Position numbers and translations under genes: made by a program | From: Bacillus niameyensis | GTDB lineage: Bacteria; Bacillota; Bacilli; Bacillales; Bacillaceae_C | Reading direction: 5' to 3' | DNA length: 64,000 bases | NCBI RefSeq assembly: GCF_001375535.1 | Contig: NZ_LN831197.1 | Location: forward strand, 4,304,660 to 4,368,659 | Part shown: positions 1 through 8,709 of the stretch, piece by piece | Numbering within the stretch: position 1 is the stretch's first letter | Layout: each line of letters begins with the position of its first letter | Notes under the pieces: generated by a model | Databases searched by the model: none | Told to the model about the DNA's origin: nothing | The model's input: the letters and a program-made list of their open reading frames with translations, nothing else

Positions 1-287
1 AACCAATCATAAATTTGAGCACTTGTTAAGTCTGGATGTTCCTTTAACCATGCCAATATGTCATCTTGGTAGGGATCTAGTTTCTTTGATCGTGTTTGTA
101 ACGAATCAATAAACCCAGCAAATTCCTCCGGAGTCATCCCTAAATATTCAATTACTCTATTTCTAGATATTTTTAACCTTCTTGCAATTTTACTGTTTGA
201 GAACCCCATATTCTTCAAACGATGTATTTCTTGGTAAACCATCCACTTTTCCACTTCCTGTTCTCTCCCTTTCGACATACTCTGCAT
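1..287 (-). CDS. istA: IS21-family transposase IstA, N-terminal part (cut by window edge)
   Basis: About 95 N-terminal residues are visible. The start is ATG at 287 with a second in-frame ATG at 278. The protein begins with a helix-turn-helix region (EIHRLKNMGFSNSKIARRL, then SRNRVIEYLGMTPEEF), the layout of IstA proteins that bind the element ends before the DDE catalytic core. The tail region (DPYQDDILAWLKEHPDLTS) also matches the usual IstA linker. IstA works with the AAA+ helper IstB, which should lie to the left, out of view. No frame disruption is seen in the visible part. Confidence 0.7.
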   Translation of the reverse strand, partial: MQSMSKGREQEVEKWMVYQEIHRLKNMGFSNSKIARRLKISRNRVIEYLGMTPEEFAGFIDSLQTRSKKLDPYQDDILAWLKEHPDLTSAQIYDW

Positions 288-328
288 AAGTATACCGAAA
301 GGAATAATAAACTAGTAAACTGTTTAAT

Positions 329-372
329 CTTATTTGTAGAAATCTGTTTACCCTTATTTGTGGAAAACTGTT
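329..372. repeat. Tandem IS21 end repeats
   Basis: Two direct repeats of 20 bp, 329-348 and 353-372, share the pattern CTTATTTGTRGAAAWCTGTT at a 24-bp period. A third, degenerate copy lies around 305-324. They match the multiple transposase-binding repeats at IS21-family ends. Confidence 0.6.
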
Positions 373-750
373 GAGTCTAGTTTAGCAGTTACAATAGGAG
401 AAGATGAAGTTGAAAAGTTCTGTGAGAGTATATGTAATAATAAATATGATATGGCTTTCAAATTAATAGAATCAAAGCATAAAGTAATGACAGTTTTTGC
501 TTCAAAGGGATTAGAGTTTGACCAAGTAATAAGTTTTGCACGTTATTACAAAATTTATAATGATGAAAATTTACAAAACCACTATGTATGTATCACACGA
601 GCTAAAGAAAAGTTTATTATGTTCATTGATGATGAAGTATACTATGCTCATGTTTTAGATGTAGCAGATAGGAACGGTATAAATGATACTAATAAGTTAG
701 TTAAATATGAAGAAAGTGAAGAAAAAGGTAAAATTACTAGCTTTAATTAA
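373..750 (+). pseudogene. UvrD/Rep-like helicase, C-terminal fragment
   Basis: The frame carries motifs of the C-terminal RecA-like domain of superfamily 1 helicases: VMTVFASKGLEFDQVI (motif V region) and HYVCITRAKEK (motif VI region). About 125 residues remain, against 600-750 for a full enzyme. The open frame runs back into the IS21 end repeats, so the gene was probably cut by that insertion. The nominal start inside the IS end (358) is not a real start. There is no obvious promoter or ribosome site, so the fragment is probably inert. Confidence 0.65.
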
Positions 751-925
751 AGGAGCAATAAAGTAGTATATACTTATCCACATAATATTTTAGAATTTGT
801 TTGTGTAAACAATGGTGATAGTTTGTAGATTTTGATGAGAAGCAAGAAAATCTACCTCTTGCTTTCTTTGAAGTGTTATATTTTTTTATGGGAGGAGCAC
901 ATTTCTTATTTCTTATCATAATTTA

Positions 926-967
926 AAAACGCCAACATATTGGTAATATCACCAATATGATGGCGTT
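926..967. terminator. Bidirectional hairpin terminator
   Basis: AAACGCCA and ACATATTGGT pair with ACCAATATG and ATGGCGTTT around a 6-nt loop, flanked by A- and T-rich sequence. It lies just past the stop of the phosphatase gene. The 751-925 stretch before it holds no gene I can support, only short frames with stops. Confidence 0.6.
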
Positions 968-985
968 TAACTATTTCATAGCAGC

Positions 986-1744
986 TTAAATAGCTTCAAG
1001 GTAATAATCTCTTAGTCGAGCAATTTCCGTTTCATCGATGCCGAATTCCTCTTTGAAATATGCTTCATACGTGGGATAGACTTCTTTAATGCGATCGAAA
1101 ACTGTCTGTATATAAATTGCTTCTACACCAGCCATTTTCCAAAAAACGTCTTTATATTCAGCCATTTGTTCTTTCATTTTAGTAAACCAGATTGGTGGCT
1201 TTTTAGCTGTCGAATCATTTGTTAAGAGATATTCTTCAATAATTGCTTCTTCTGATACGCCAAGCAATAAGTAAATTAAAGCTGCACCGACACCTGTACG
1301 GTCCTTTCCTGCTGTACAGTGGTGTACTAATGGAACTTGTTGATCACGAATACACGCTAGTAGTGCTTTATATGGTTCATTTTCAAATAACATGTCCGCA
1401 TAGAAATGACCAAGGGCATTTTCGCGTGTCCACATTGGATTTTTCAGCATATCTTCCAGCGATGTTGAGCTGTGGTCTAAATTTGTATTTGCAGGTACTC
1501 GAATGTTGGTAACACCTTCAATTGTTGGACTTTTGACTGTGCTTGCTTCGTGGTCATCTCGATAATCAAAAATCACTTGAATGCCCATGTCTTTCAAACG
1601 GGCAAGATCAGCATTTGTTGCATGACCTAGTTCACCACACCGATATAGCAAGCCTTTTTTCACACGACGACCATCTTTCGTTACTTGACCACCCATATCA
1701 CGAAAATTATAAATTTGTTCAAACGTCTCCAAAAGTTGTGTCAT
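986..1744 (-). CDS. IphP-type tyrosine/lipid phosphatase
   Basis: A 252-residue dual-specificity-like phosphatase of the Y_phosphatase3/IphP family. The P-loop HCTAGKDRTG places the catalytic Cys near residue 143. The N-terminal NFRDMGG, GLLYRCGEL and IFDYRDDHE blocks are typical of this family, which hydrolyses phosphotyrosine, phosphoserine or phosphoinositides. There is no signal peptide, so it is probably cytosolic. Its ribosome site (AAGGAGG) overlaps the stop of a phnC remnant 11 bp upstream, so the gene was probably the last cistron of a phosphonate-import operon. Its true substrate cannot be read from sequence. Confidence 0.8.
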   Translation of the reverse strand: MTQLLETFEQIYNFRDMGGQVTKDGRRVKKGLLYRCGELGHATNADLARLKDMGIQVIFDYRDDHEASTVKSPTIEGVTNIRVPANTNLDHSSTSLEDMLKNPMWTRENALGHFYADMLFENEPYKALLACIRDQQVPLVHHCTAGKDRTGVGAALIYLLLGVSEEAIIEEYLLTNDSTAKKPPIWFTKMKEQMAEYKDVFWKMAGVEAIYIQTVFDRIKEVYPTYEAYFKEEFGIDETEIARLRDYYLEAI

Positions 1745-1755
1745 TGTTTTCCTCC

Positions 1756-1915
1756 TTAGCTTGCTAGTAGCTCGTCTTCTTTTCCTTCATATAAACGTAC
1801 GATTAACTCATCTGTTAACTCTTCTGGTTCGCCATCAAAAAGTATTTGCCCTTTTTGAATAGCAATAATGCACGTCGCATATTTTTTTGCCACATCAACT
1901 TGGGTAAGTTAACTA
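1756..1915 (-). pseudogene. phnC: Remnant of phosphonate ABC transporter ATPase PhnC (C-terminal end)
   Basis: The last ~50 codons read TQVDVAKKYATCIIAIQKG, then FDGEPEELTDELIVRLYEG, like the C-terminus of PhnC ATPases (HQVDVAKKYADRI...). Just upstream, VNL appears in another frame, as expected if one base was lost from VNLHQVDVA. Everything before that (Walker A, signature, Walker B) is gone. The stop codon overlaps the ribosome site of the phosphatase gene. The rest of the transporter is absent, so the import function of this locus is lost. Confidence 0.6.
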
Positions 1916-1929
1916 AACATCTTACTTTA

Positions 1930-2622
1930 CTTAATCGACGCATAGTCTCACCTCTCTCTATCATAACACTAAATTAGCTAACTCTCCCTTCTCATTACAG
2001 GATATCTTGTTGTTATCAAACTTTGAATATATAGTGGATTGAAAATAATATAAATACTATATATAGTTATTTGTTGTCAGTTTAGGATGAAGTATTATTT
2101 GCTTTTTGCATCAAATCTTTATTAAACTTGCCCTTTTGAATCAGTGGGTTATCTTTAGAATAAATGTAAGCGCGAATTATAAAAAATAAGCATAACCCCA
2201 GGTACGCATTACAAATAGCCGTAAATTTAGACTTCTTCAATCGAATTCACGGCTGTTTCAGTTATTTCATGACAAGGAATTTAAAAATATGTGCAGATAA
2301 TAATTGATAAAAATATAAAAAATAGAATTGGAAACAAAATTAGGGTATCGAATGAAAGCTCATTCGGCATACCGGAATAAAGGCTATAAAGTGGATAAAG
2401 TAGAACAAGCCTCCGGCATCAAAAACATTCCCTTTCATCTTATAAATGTGTTCATGGGGATTGTGGTTTTTCTATTGGAATGTCAGTATATAGGTGAGGA
2501 AGGTGACGATGAAAGTACAACCCAAATGATTAAAAGTGATCTTATAAACTGTTTTCAATACGTAAAGATAATCTGGAGAAGTTTCATATATATATATAAA
2601 TAGACAAAATAGGGGTAAGGGG
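1930..2622. other. Gene-poor stretch of about 690 bp
   Basis: No gene is convincing here. A 91-codon frame from TTG at 2328 lacks a clear ribosome site and resembles nothing I know. A weak hairpin (AGCCGT ... ACGGCT, about 2216-2253) could be a relic terminator. The sequence is AT-rich and probably decayed, in line with the phnC remnant beside it. Confidence 0.4.
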
Positions 2623-4905
2623 ATGTGTATGAGTAAAAATAAGTCAGGGAAATTAGTACCTTTTTATGGGTTACTGGCAATATTAATATTTTTATTTGGT
2701 ATCGTAATTGGATTGACGCCTTTACAAGCACCGGATAGGGATAAGGCAAATCCGTCGGAGGTTTCTTTTGAAAGTACTTGGGGATTTCTTGAAAATATTG
2801 CACAGAAACCTCATCCGGTTGGATCAGAAGAACATGAGAGGGTAAAAAATTATCTTATCCAAACAATAGAGGAAATGGGTTTAGATGTGGAAATACAAGA
2901 CACGATTGTTCATAAACCAGAACTGGAAAGGGCAACCCGTGTTCAAAATATCGTAACGAAGATGGATGGTTCCGATTCCACTGGTACCATCATGCTCGCT
3001 GCTCACTACGATAGTACTTTCGTAAGTCCTGGTGCGAGTGATGATGGCTATGGTGTTGCTGCATTGATGGAAACGGCTCGAATACTTAAGGACAAATCCC
3101 TTAAAAATGATGTTATTTTTTTAATAACAGATGGGGAGGAATTAGGGCTTCTTGGTGCACGTGCTTTTGTAAATGAACATCCATGGGCAAAAGATGTGGA
3201 CGTGGTGTTAAATTTTGAGGCAAGAGGAATTAAAGGGGCCACCGTTATGTTTGAGACGAGTGGTGGAAATGGCACGCTTATTAAGGAGTTCCAAAAAGCA
3301 ACAAGTAGCCCAGCTTCCAATTCATTCTTAAAAGAAGTATACGATGTCATGCCAAATGGAACAGATCTAACGGAATTTGTTAGTGCAGGTATGCAAGGGT
3401 TAAATTTCGCTAGTGCACAGAGTTTTAATTCTTATCATACTACTATTGATAGTTTAGATTTTGTTGATAAAAACACACTCATGCACCATACTACATACGC
3501 ATATGAACTTGCGACACACTTTGGAAATATAGACTTAAGCAAGATTGATAATCAATCAGAGAAAAATGCTGTTTATTTTAATCCGGTTGCTCAGACATTC
3601 GTTTCTTATTCTGATAGTCTTGTTATTCCTTTATTAATTGTTACATTAATTGGTCTTATGGCAACAGTAATCCATGGAATCAGAAGAAAGCTTGTATCTG
3701 TATTAGGTGCACTAATCGGATTTCTTTTATTCTTAGTATCGCTTGCCATTGCCTATGGTATTTCTTTATTCGCTTTAAAGCTTGTCACATTGTTTGCCGG
3801 GGATGTGAGCTGGCTATTGGAATTTGACCAACATATTGCAAGTATCTATTTAATTGGTTTTTTACTTATTACTACGGCAGTGTTAATCCTTTTCACCTAC
3901 ATCGTACAGAAGAAAATAGGGGCATTTCAAGTTGTGATGGGGGCTTTGATTGGATGGTTTCTATTAGCTAGTGTTTCCAGCTTTCTAATGACTGGAGCAA
4001 GTTATATATTTGTTTGGCCACTAATTTTTAGTTTGATTGGAACGAATCTAGTATTTTGGAAAGACAAGAAGTTTTCTACTGAAAATAATGTTCTCTTATA
4101 TAGTGTTTTTCTTGTTCCAGGTATCGTACTATTTACATTTTTAGTTTTTAGCGTATATATTGCGTTAACAATAACCGTCATCCATATAGTGGTGACCGTT
4201 GCTGCTTTAGGTCTGATGTTATTTGTACCTGTTTTTGCAAGGTTAAAAGGAAGCTGGAAATATGCGATTGGATTGCTCTTACTTGGTATTAGTATTGTAA
4301 CCTATGAAACAATAGCGGTGGAGGCAACCAGTGAACATCCGATTGGAAATCAAGTTTATTACATGGCTGATGGGGACTTGGAGAAGGCAATTTGGGGAAT
4401 ACAGACAAAGCCAGATTCCTTTACGAAACAATTTGTTGCGGATGAATCAGAGTTTGATGATAACCCGCTTTCCTCTTTCACATACGGGGAAATGTATACA
4501 GCAGATGCACCGTACTATGATGCCAATCTCCCACAATCTGAATTAATTTCGGATGTGACGGAAGATGGGTGGAGAACGATTACATTAGATATTGCAGCAC
4601 CAAATGCAATGTCCATAGAACTTGGTACGAATAGCGATATTTCAATGAATGAATTATCCATAAATGGTGAAGGGTTACAATTAGATGAAGAGCATTACTC
4701 AAAGGAAAATCCCTATTTTATTGAACTTTTTGGCTTAAGTGAAGGCTTTACGATGTCCTTTACGATAAAAGAAGGGGAGAGTCTCGATTTTTATTTAATT
4801 GGTAAGACGTTTGAACTTCCTGAAGATCATTCCTATACGGAAAGACCTTCCGATATGACGACACATGGGGATTATAATATGGTTTTGAAGTCTTTTAGTT
4901 ATTAG
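2623..4905 (+). CDS. Membrane-anchored M28 family metallopeptidase
   Basis: A 760-residue protein with an N-terminal membrane segment (about 11-31), an extracytoplasmic M28 aminopeptidase domain (about 50-310), seven or more membrane helices (about 330-570) and a C-terminal extracytoplasmic domain (about 580-760). Zinc-ligand motifs are AAHYDS (His128), SPGASDDGYG (Asp140 region) and TDGEELGLLGA (Glu172/173). This layout resembles eukaryotic vacuolar Pff1/ERMP1 peptidases and related bacterial proteins. It probably trims peptides outside the membrane. ATG 2623 and ATG 2629 both follow a GGGGTAAGGGG-like ribosome site, so the start is uncertain by two codons. Confidence 0.8.
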   Translation: MCMSKNKSGKLVPFYGLLAILIFLFGIVIGLTPLQAPDRDKANPSEVSFESTWGFLENIAQKPHPVGSEEHERVKNYLIQTIEEMGLDVEIQDTIVHKPELERATRVQNIVTKMDGSDSTGTIMLAAHYDSTFVSPGASDDGYGVAALMETARILKDKSLKNDVIFLITDGEELGLLGARAFVNEHPWAKDVDVVLNFEARGIKGATVMFETSGGNGTLIKEFQKATSSPASNSFLKEVYDVMPNGTDLTEFVSAGMQGLNFASAQSFNSYHTTIDSLDFVDKNTLMHHTTYAYELATHFGNIDLSKIDNQSEKNAVYFNPVAQTFVSYSDSLVIPLLIVTLIGLMATVIHGIRRKLVSVLGALIGFLLFLVSLAIAYGISLFALKLVTLFAGDVSWLLEFDQHIASIYLIGFLLITTAVLILFTYIVQKKIGAFQVVMGALIGWFLLASVSSFLMTGASYIFVWPLIFSLIGTNLVFWKDKKFSTENNVLLYSVFLVPGIVLFTFLVFSVYIALTITVIHIVVTVAALGLMLFVPVFARLKGSWKYAIGLLLLGISIVTYETIAVEATSEHPIGNQVYYMADGDLEKAIWGIQTKPDSFTKQFVADESEFDDNPLSSFTYGEMYTADAPYYDANLPQSELISDVTEDGWRTITLDIAAPNAMSIELGTNSDISMNELSINGEGLQLDEEHYSKENPYFIELFGLSEGFTMSFTIKEGESLDFYLIGKTFELPEDHSYTERPSDMTTHGDYNMVLKSFSY

Positions 4906-4914
4906 TTTTAGGGT

Positions 4915-4963
4915 GGCATGTAAAAAGTTATTTAATGTTCAGTTGATAACAACTTTACATGCC
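4915..4963 (+). terminator. Hairpin terminator after the M28 peptidase gene
   Basis: GGCATGTAAA (4915-4924) pairs perfectly with TTTACATGCC (4954-4963) around a long loop and is followed by T-rich sequence. It lies 10 bp after the stop codon. Confidence 0.5.
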
Positions 4964-5071
4964 TGTATTTTATATGGCCGATTCGTACAGACGCATCATC
5001 CTTAAAATCCGAATATTGCTAAGCTATTAGTTTAAGGTTGAAAAATTAGATGATACCTCGGTTGTGCTTGT

Positions 5072-5166
5072 AGCCTGGGACACTTACCACTGTGGAGGAA
5101 ATCCTAGATACGGCAGATCAAACTCTGTATGAAGAAAAATTTTAAGGCGGGGATATTGTACAGTTA
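5072..5166 (+). pseudogene. 3' remnant of a GGDEF gene (duplicate of 17413-17510)
   Basis: The sequence is nearly the same as the last ~100 bp of the GGDEF gene at 16062-17510, starting at AGCCTGG and running through GGAGGAAATCCTAGATA to the stop. One A is missing from the run before TTTTAAGG, which shifts the frame, and the rest of the gene is absent. It marks the left border of a segmental duplication that also carries the following nucleosidase gene. Confidence 0.8.
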
Positions 5167-5962
5167 AACTCAGCTTTAAATGAAATCCTCTATCAGTTCC
5201 AATATAATTCTTCACTAACTGCTGATAGCTTTTTTAGGTGGTTCTACGCACTTGGACTGGATTTGTTAAAGTGAATAATAATGACAAATTCAAATTAATA
5301 TTTGTAGGGTGATAAGTCGATGATAGGAATAAGTATAGCAACGAAGTGGGAATATGAAGCGACATTGGAATACTTTGGCATAAAAAATAATGAACGTTTC
5401 AGTTACCCTTATGGTGAGTATTTCATAAGAACAATTAATGGTACTGAACTTGTTTTTTATAGTACCGGTGTAAGAAAAGTAAATGGTGTTGGTGGTACTC
5501 AGTATATGATTTCTAAGTTTCATTTAACTAAAGTCATTGTTGCGGGAACATGTGCAGGAATAGATGATAAGTTCAGTAATTTAGATATTTTTGTACCCAA
5601 TAAAGCTGTTCAATATGATTGCACAGTAAAGGAAATTGAGCCTCTTATTAAACAATCCTTCATAGTTGATATTGACCTATCAAAGTATGGAAATGATTTT
5701 TATACCGGAACAATTGCCACAGCTGATAAAGCAGTAGTTATGTGGAAGGACTATTTGGAACTTAAAGAGCACGAAATAACAATAGCCGATACAGAAGCGG
5801 GTGCAATTGCTTATATCTGTAAGAAGAATGATGTTGAGTGCATTATTATAAAAGGAATATCTGACTTTCCAACAGATGAAAGAAACTCTGACAAATTCCA
5901 ATCGAACAATGAACAAATTAATGTTTATTTAGAAAACACCCCCAAAGTTATGAGTAAAATAT
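5072..5962. repeat. Segmental duplication, copy A (copy B at 17413-18250)
   Basis: Copy A and copy B share the GGDEF 3' end, the intergenic region with its ribosome site, and nearly all of a nucleosidase gene, at roughly 90% identity by eye in the coding part. Copy A has about 45 bp more between the genes. Similarity ends at 5962 (18250 in copy B), where copy A runs into an IS110-type remnant. Confidence 0.8.
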
Positions 5963-6009
5963 ACCTATTGATTCAAAAACAAGAACAAGTTCTTCAGGAA
6001 GTTTTTTGA
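5320..6009 (+). CDS. MTA/SAH nucleosidase-like protein, copy A (chimeric C-terminus)
   Basis: A 229-residue member of the PNP/UDP phosphorylase-nucleosidase superfamily. The central VIVAGTCAGID, the DTEAGAIAYIC block with the ribose-binding Glu, and IIIKGISDFP with the expected catalytic Asp are present. Such enzymes cleave the N-glycosidic bond of 5'-methylthioadenosine, S-adenosylhomocysteine or other nucleosides. It is over 90% identical to copy B (17608-18279), but from about residue 215 the tail (IYLLIQKQEQVLQEVF) is encoded by the antisense strand of an IS110-type remnant. The start is ATG 5320 after GTAGGGTGA. The core is intact, so it may still work. Confidence 0.7.
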   Translation: MIGISIATKWEYEATLEYFGIKNNERFSYPYGEYFIRTINGTELVFYSTGVRKVNGVGGTQYMISKFHLTKVIVAGTCAGIDDKFSNLDIFVPNKAVQYDCTVKEIEPLIKQSFIVDIDLSKYGNDFYTGTIATADKAVVMWKDYLELKEHEITIADTEAGAIAYICKKNDVECIIIKGISDFPTDERNSDKFQSNNEQINVYLENTPKVMSKIYLLIQKQEQVLQEVF

Positions 6010-6140
6010 TTTCATTAAGCAATGCTTCAAAACTAACTATATTATGAAGAATGTCACCTTTAGAAAGACAAGTTTGACCATCATGTACTATATTACTAGC
6101 TTTTCCCCATAGAAATATCTAAAGCAATAATATTCCCAAT
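5963..6140 (-). pseudogene. IS110-family transposase remnant (N-terminal part)
   Basis: Reading leftward, GNIIALDISMGK is followed, after a frame slip, by SNIVHDGQTCLSKGDILHN and LPEELVLVFESIGIFYS. This is the pattern of the IS110 RuvC-like N-terminal domain (ALD[IV]S.GKS ... VVFEATGVYS). The frame is broken near 6095 and the rest of the element is absent. The remnant meets the duplicated nucleosidase segment at about 5963. Confidence 0.6.
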
Positions 6141-6307
6141 ATTTTCCCTCTCTTTTCATTATCAATATGAAAGATCTTCATTTATTCATTTCGATTCCAA
6201 TATCCTATACACGAGCTCAATGGCCGAACATACTTAAATATGATTCTCGGTTTATAGTTCTTAGAGGCTGGTCGAGCTCTCTTTCACCTCTTACTATAAC
6301 TTTAAAA

Positions 6308-6361
6308 AACATACTAAGTTGGTAATATCATCCATCGATAATCTTATCCACTTAGTATGTT
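6308..6361. repeat. Perfect 12-bp inverted repeat
   Basis: AACATACTAAGT (6308-6319) is repeated in reverse at 6350-6361 with a 30-nt loop. It lies in a 270-bp stretch without genes before the amino-acid importer. It may be a terminator or a small transposable relic; nothing decides between these. Confidence 0.45.
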
Positions 6362-6466
6362 ATTTGTTTCATCGCGGAATGAATGGGGTATTCATTTTTC
6401 ATAAGTAAGATTCATAGCTAGGGGTGTTATAGAGATAAATGAGAGAGAAAGGAATTGATAGTCAAC

Positions 6467-7249
6467 ATGTGGTTGAATAAAAAAATATTATTAGTTTTCG
6501 GTTTTATCGTTGTCTGCTTTTTATCTGCTTGTGCGGAGAAGGAGCAGCTTGCTGACGGATCTAAACTGATACATAAAGATCAATTTATTTTTGCTGCTTC
6601 TGGTGAGTTTAAGCCATTTAGTTATATGAATGATGATCTCACCATGTCGGGCTTTGATGTTGAGGTCGGCGAAGCAGTTGCAAAAGAAATGGGACTTAAG
6701 CCCGTTCAGAAGCGTATTAAATTCAAGGGGATTGTAGAAGGGGTAAAAACTGGTCGCGCGGATGCAGCTGTTGCTAGCCACACGATTAATCCACAGCGGA
6801 GCAAACATGTTTCCTTTACGATTCCATACTATTATTCTGGACCGCAAATTTTTACTAGACCTGACAGTAAAATTAAGACTGTTGATGACTTAGCGGGGAA
6901 AGAAGTGGCTGTGTCAAAAGGTTCAACTTATGCCGATACAGCTTCCAAGTATACAGACAATATCAAAACCTATGACAGCGATATTACAGCTTTAAAAGCG
7001 TTAAGCAGCGGACGTCATGATGCTGTAATCACCGATTTTGTCACCGGGAAAAATGCTGCGAAGGAAGGGTTTGAGATTAAAGGGCAACAGTTAATTGAAC
7101 ACAGTGAACAAGCAATTGTGCTTCCACAGGATAACCCCCAACTATTAAAGCGTGTAAACGAGGCGCTGGAACAACTCCAGGAAAATGGGACACTTTCTCG
7201 GATTAGTATGAAATATTTCGATGAGGATATTACGAAAAAACCAGAATAA
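6467..7249 (+). CDS. Polar amino-acid ABC importer, substrate-binding lipoprotein
   Basis: A family 3 periplasmic-binding-type protein, 260 residues from ATG 6467. It has a lipoprotein signal with lipobox LSAC, so it is tethered outside the membrane. GEFKPFSYMND, GFDVEVGEAVAKEMG and GRADAAVASHTI are typical of the two-lobed polar amino-acid binders, the Asp/Arg blocks binding the alpha-amino acid group. It is first in a three-gene operon with permease and ATPase. A TTG at 6455 is in frame but only 1 nt from the AAAGGA site, so ATG 6467 is preferred. The exact amino acid cannot be told. Confidence 0.85.
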   Translation: MWLNKKILLVFGFIVVCFLSACAEKEQLADGSKLIHKDQFIFAASGEFKPFSYMNDDLTMSGFDVEVGEAVAKEMGLKPVQKRIKFKGIVEGVKTGRADAAVASHTINPQRSKHVSFTIPYYYSGPQIFTRPDSKIKTVDDLAGKEVAVSKGSTYADTASKYTDNIKTYDSDITALKALSSGRHDAVITDFVTGKNAAKEGFEIKGQQLIEHSEQAIVLPQDNPQLLKRVNEALEQLQENGTLSRISMKYFDEDITKKPE

Positions 7250-7282
7250 CCCAATACTATGGAAAGAAAGGGAGTGGGTGCC

Positions 7283-7948
7283 TTGCCAAGTTTTTCGCAT
7301 TTTTTCACGGTATTAATAGAAACAAAAAATGTATTCATCAAAGCCATGCTTTTGACTTTAGAGTTGACGGTTGTTTCGATCTTAATCGGAATTGTAATCG
7401 GACTATTCTTTGCCTTATTAAAAATATCTAAAATAAAAGTGTTAGAACTCATTTCAGATGCATATGTCTATCTGGTTCGTGGAACTCCGCTGATCGTGCA
7501 AATATTTATCCTCTATTTCGGTATTAGCGGAATTTTCCTCCTTCCTGATTTCTGGGCGGCTTCCCTTGCATTAGCGTTACATAATGGAGCTTACATTTCT
7601 GAAATCTTTCGAGGTTCCATCAAGGCAATTGATAAAGGACAGATGGAAGCAGGACGTTCTTTAGGGATGACTAAAGCAGCGACATTAAGAAGGATTATTC
7701 TTCCTCAGGCATTTCGCCAAGCACTGCCGCCATTGGGCAATCAGTTTATCATCGGTTTAAAAGATTCCTCATTAGCAGCATTTATCTCGATGAATGAACT
7801 GTTTAATGTAGCGACAACACTAGGGTCCAATAATTTTGATGAAATGACCTATTTGCTTATAGTAGCAGTCTACTATTTATTGTTAGTGGCATTGTTGACA
7901 TTTCTAGTGAATCGATTTGAACAGAGATTAGCAATTAGTGACAGGTAG
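7283..7948 (+). CDS. Polar amino-acid ABC importer, permease
   Basis: An integral membrane permease of the His/Glu/Gln/Arg/opine family, 221 residues, with about five membrane helices. It has the EAA loop ISEIFRGSIKAIDKGQMEAG ... SLGMTKAATLRRIILPQA that docks the ATPase. I place the start at TTG 7283, which has AAAGGGAG eight bases upstream; an in-frame ATG at 7259 has no ribosome site. It follows the binding-protein gene by 33 bp, and its stop overlaps the ribosome site of the ATPase gene, so the three are translated as one operon. Confidence 0.85.
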   Translation: MPSFSHFFTVLIETKNVFIKAMLLTLELTVVSILIGIVIGLFFALLKISKIKVLELISDAYVYLVRGTPLIVQIFILYFGISGIFLLPDFWAASLALALHNGAYISEIFRGSIKAIDKGQMEAGRSLGMTKAATLRRIILPQAFRQALPPLGNQFIIGLKDSSLAAFISMNELFNVATTLGSNNFDEMTYLLIVAVYYLLLVALLTFLVNRFEQRLAISDR

Positions 7949-7960
7949 GAGGGGAGAATA

Positions 7961-8704
7961 TTGGACGCAAAAGAAATGATTAAAATACAGCAATTGAATA
8001 AATCCTTTGGAGACTTACATGTATTAAAAAATATCGATATGACCGTTTTTGAGAGCGATGTCGTTTGTTTAATAGGAGCAAGTGGTTCAGGGAAAAGTAC
8101 GCTCCTTCGCTGTTTGAACTTTTTAGAAAGAAAGGATAGCGGCGATATCATTATTGAGGGCAATGAAATCGACCCAAAAACGGATAATCTGAATAAGATT
8201 AGGGAAAAGGTAGGAATGGTGTTCCAACATTTCAACTTGTTCCCTCACAAAACCGTTTTGGAAAATATTATTGAAGCACCGATTATGGTAAAAGGCGTTG
8301 ACAAAGAAGAGGCAATTTCCACAGCAAAACAATTACTGGAAAAGGTTGGCCTGGAAGATAAGTCTGACGTCTATCCAAGTAAACTGTCAGGGGGGCAAAA
8401 GCAACGGGTAGCCATTGCTAGAGCCCTTGCGATGGAACCGAAAATCATGCTTTTTGATGAGCCGACATCGGCACTTGATCCCGAGCTTGTTGGTGAGGTT
8501 TTAACAACTATGAAAGAATTGGCTGAAGATGGGATGACAATGGTTGTTGTTACTCATGAAATGGAATTTGCTAGAGAAGTAGCTGATTGGATTGTGTATA
8601 TGCACGATGGGAAAATTATTGAGCGCGGCAACCCAGAGCAAATTTTCAACCATCCGAAAGAGGAGAGAACTCAGGAGTTTTTAAAGACGACAATTATGAA
8701 ATAA
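7961..8704 (+). CDS. Polar amino-acid ABC importer, ATP-binding subunit
   Basis: A 247-residue ABC ATPase that powers the importer from the cytosolic side. Walker [10 protein letters not shown] is at 39-47, the signature LSGGQKQR at 142-149, and Walker B LFDEP at 164-168 with the family-typical TSALDPE after it. The [14 protein letters not shown] block is typical of polar amino-acid transporters such as ArtR and GlnQ. The start is TTG 7961 after AGGAGGGGAG; ATG 7976 is possible. It ends the operon, six bases before a strong terminator. Confidence 0.9.
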   Translation: MDAKEMIKIQQLNKSFGDLHVLKNIDMTVFESDVVCLIGASGSGKSTLLRCLNFLERKDSGDIIIEGNEIDPKTDNLNKIREKVGMVFQHFNLFPHKTVLENIIEAPIMVKGVDKEEAISTAKQLLEKVGLEDKSDVYPSKLSGGQKQRVAIARALAMEPKIMLFDEPTSALDPELVGEVLTTMKELAEDGMTMVVVTHEMEFAREVADWIVYMHDGKIIERGNPEQIFNHPKEERTQEFLKTTIMK

Positions 8705-8709
8705 ACACA

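Larger units (their letters stand above)
1..375 (-). mobile_element. IS21-family insertion sequence, one end (continues off the window)
   Basis: The stretch holds the start of an istA-type transposase gene reading leftward and, to its right, a short non-coding terminus with repeated motifs of about 20 bp. IS21-family elements carry such tandem repeats at their ends as transposase binding sites (known of the family). The edge is placed near 372-380 because the repeats stop there and a helicase reading frame begins. The exact terminal dinucleotide and any target duplication cannot be fixed, because the other end lies outside the window. Confidence 0.65.

Noticed and set aside
2328-2603. 91-codon frame before the M28 gene
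   Set aside because: TTG start with no convincing ribosome site, no recognised family and odd composition at the end; it is more likely chance or decayed sequence.
5072-6009. GGDEF plus nucleosidase as a cyclic-nucleotide defence system
   Set aside because: No effector, CD-NTase or other defence gene is nearby; the domain pairing alone does not support a defence role.
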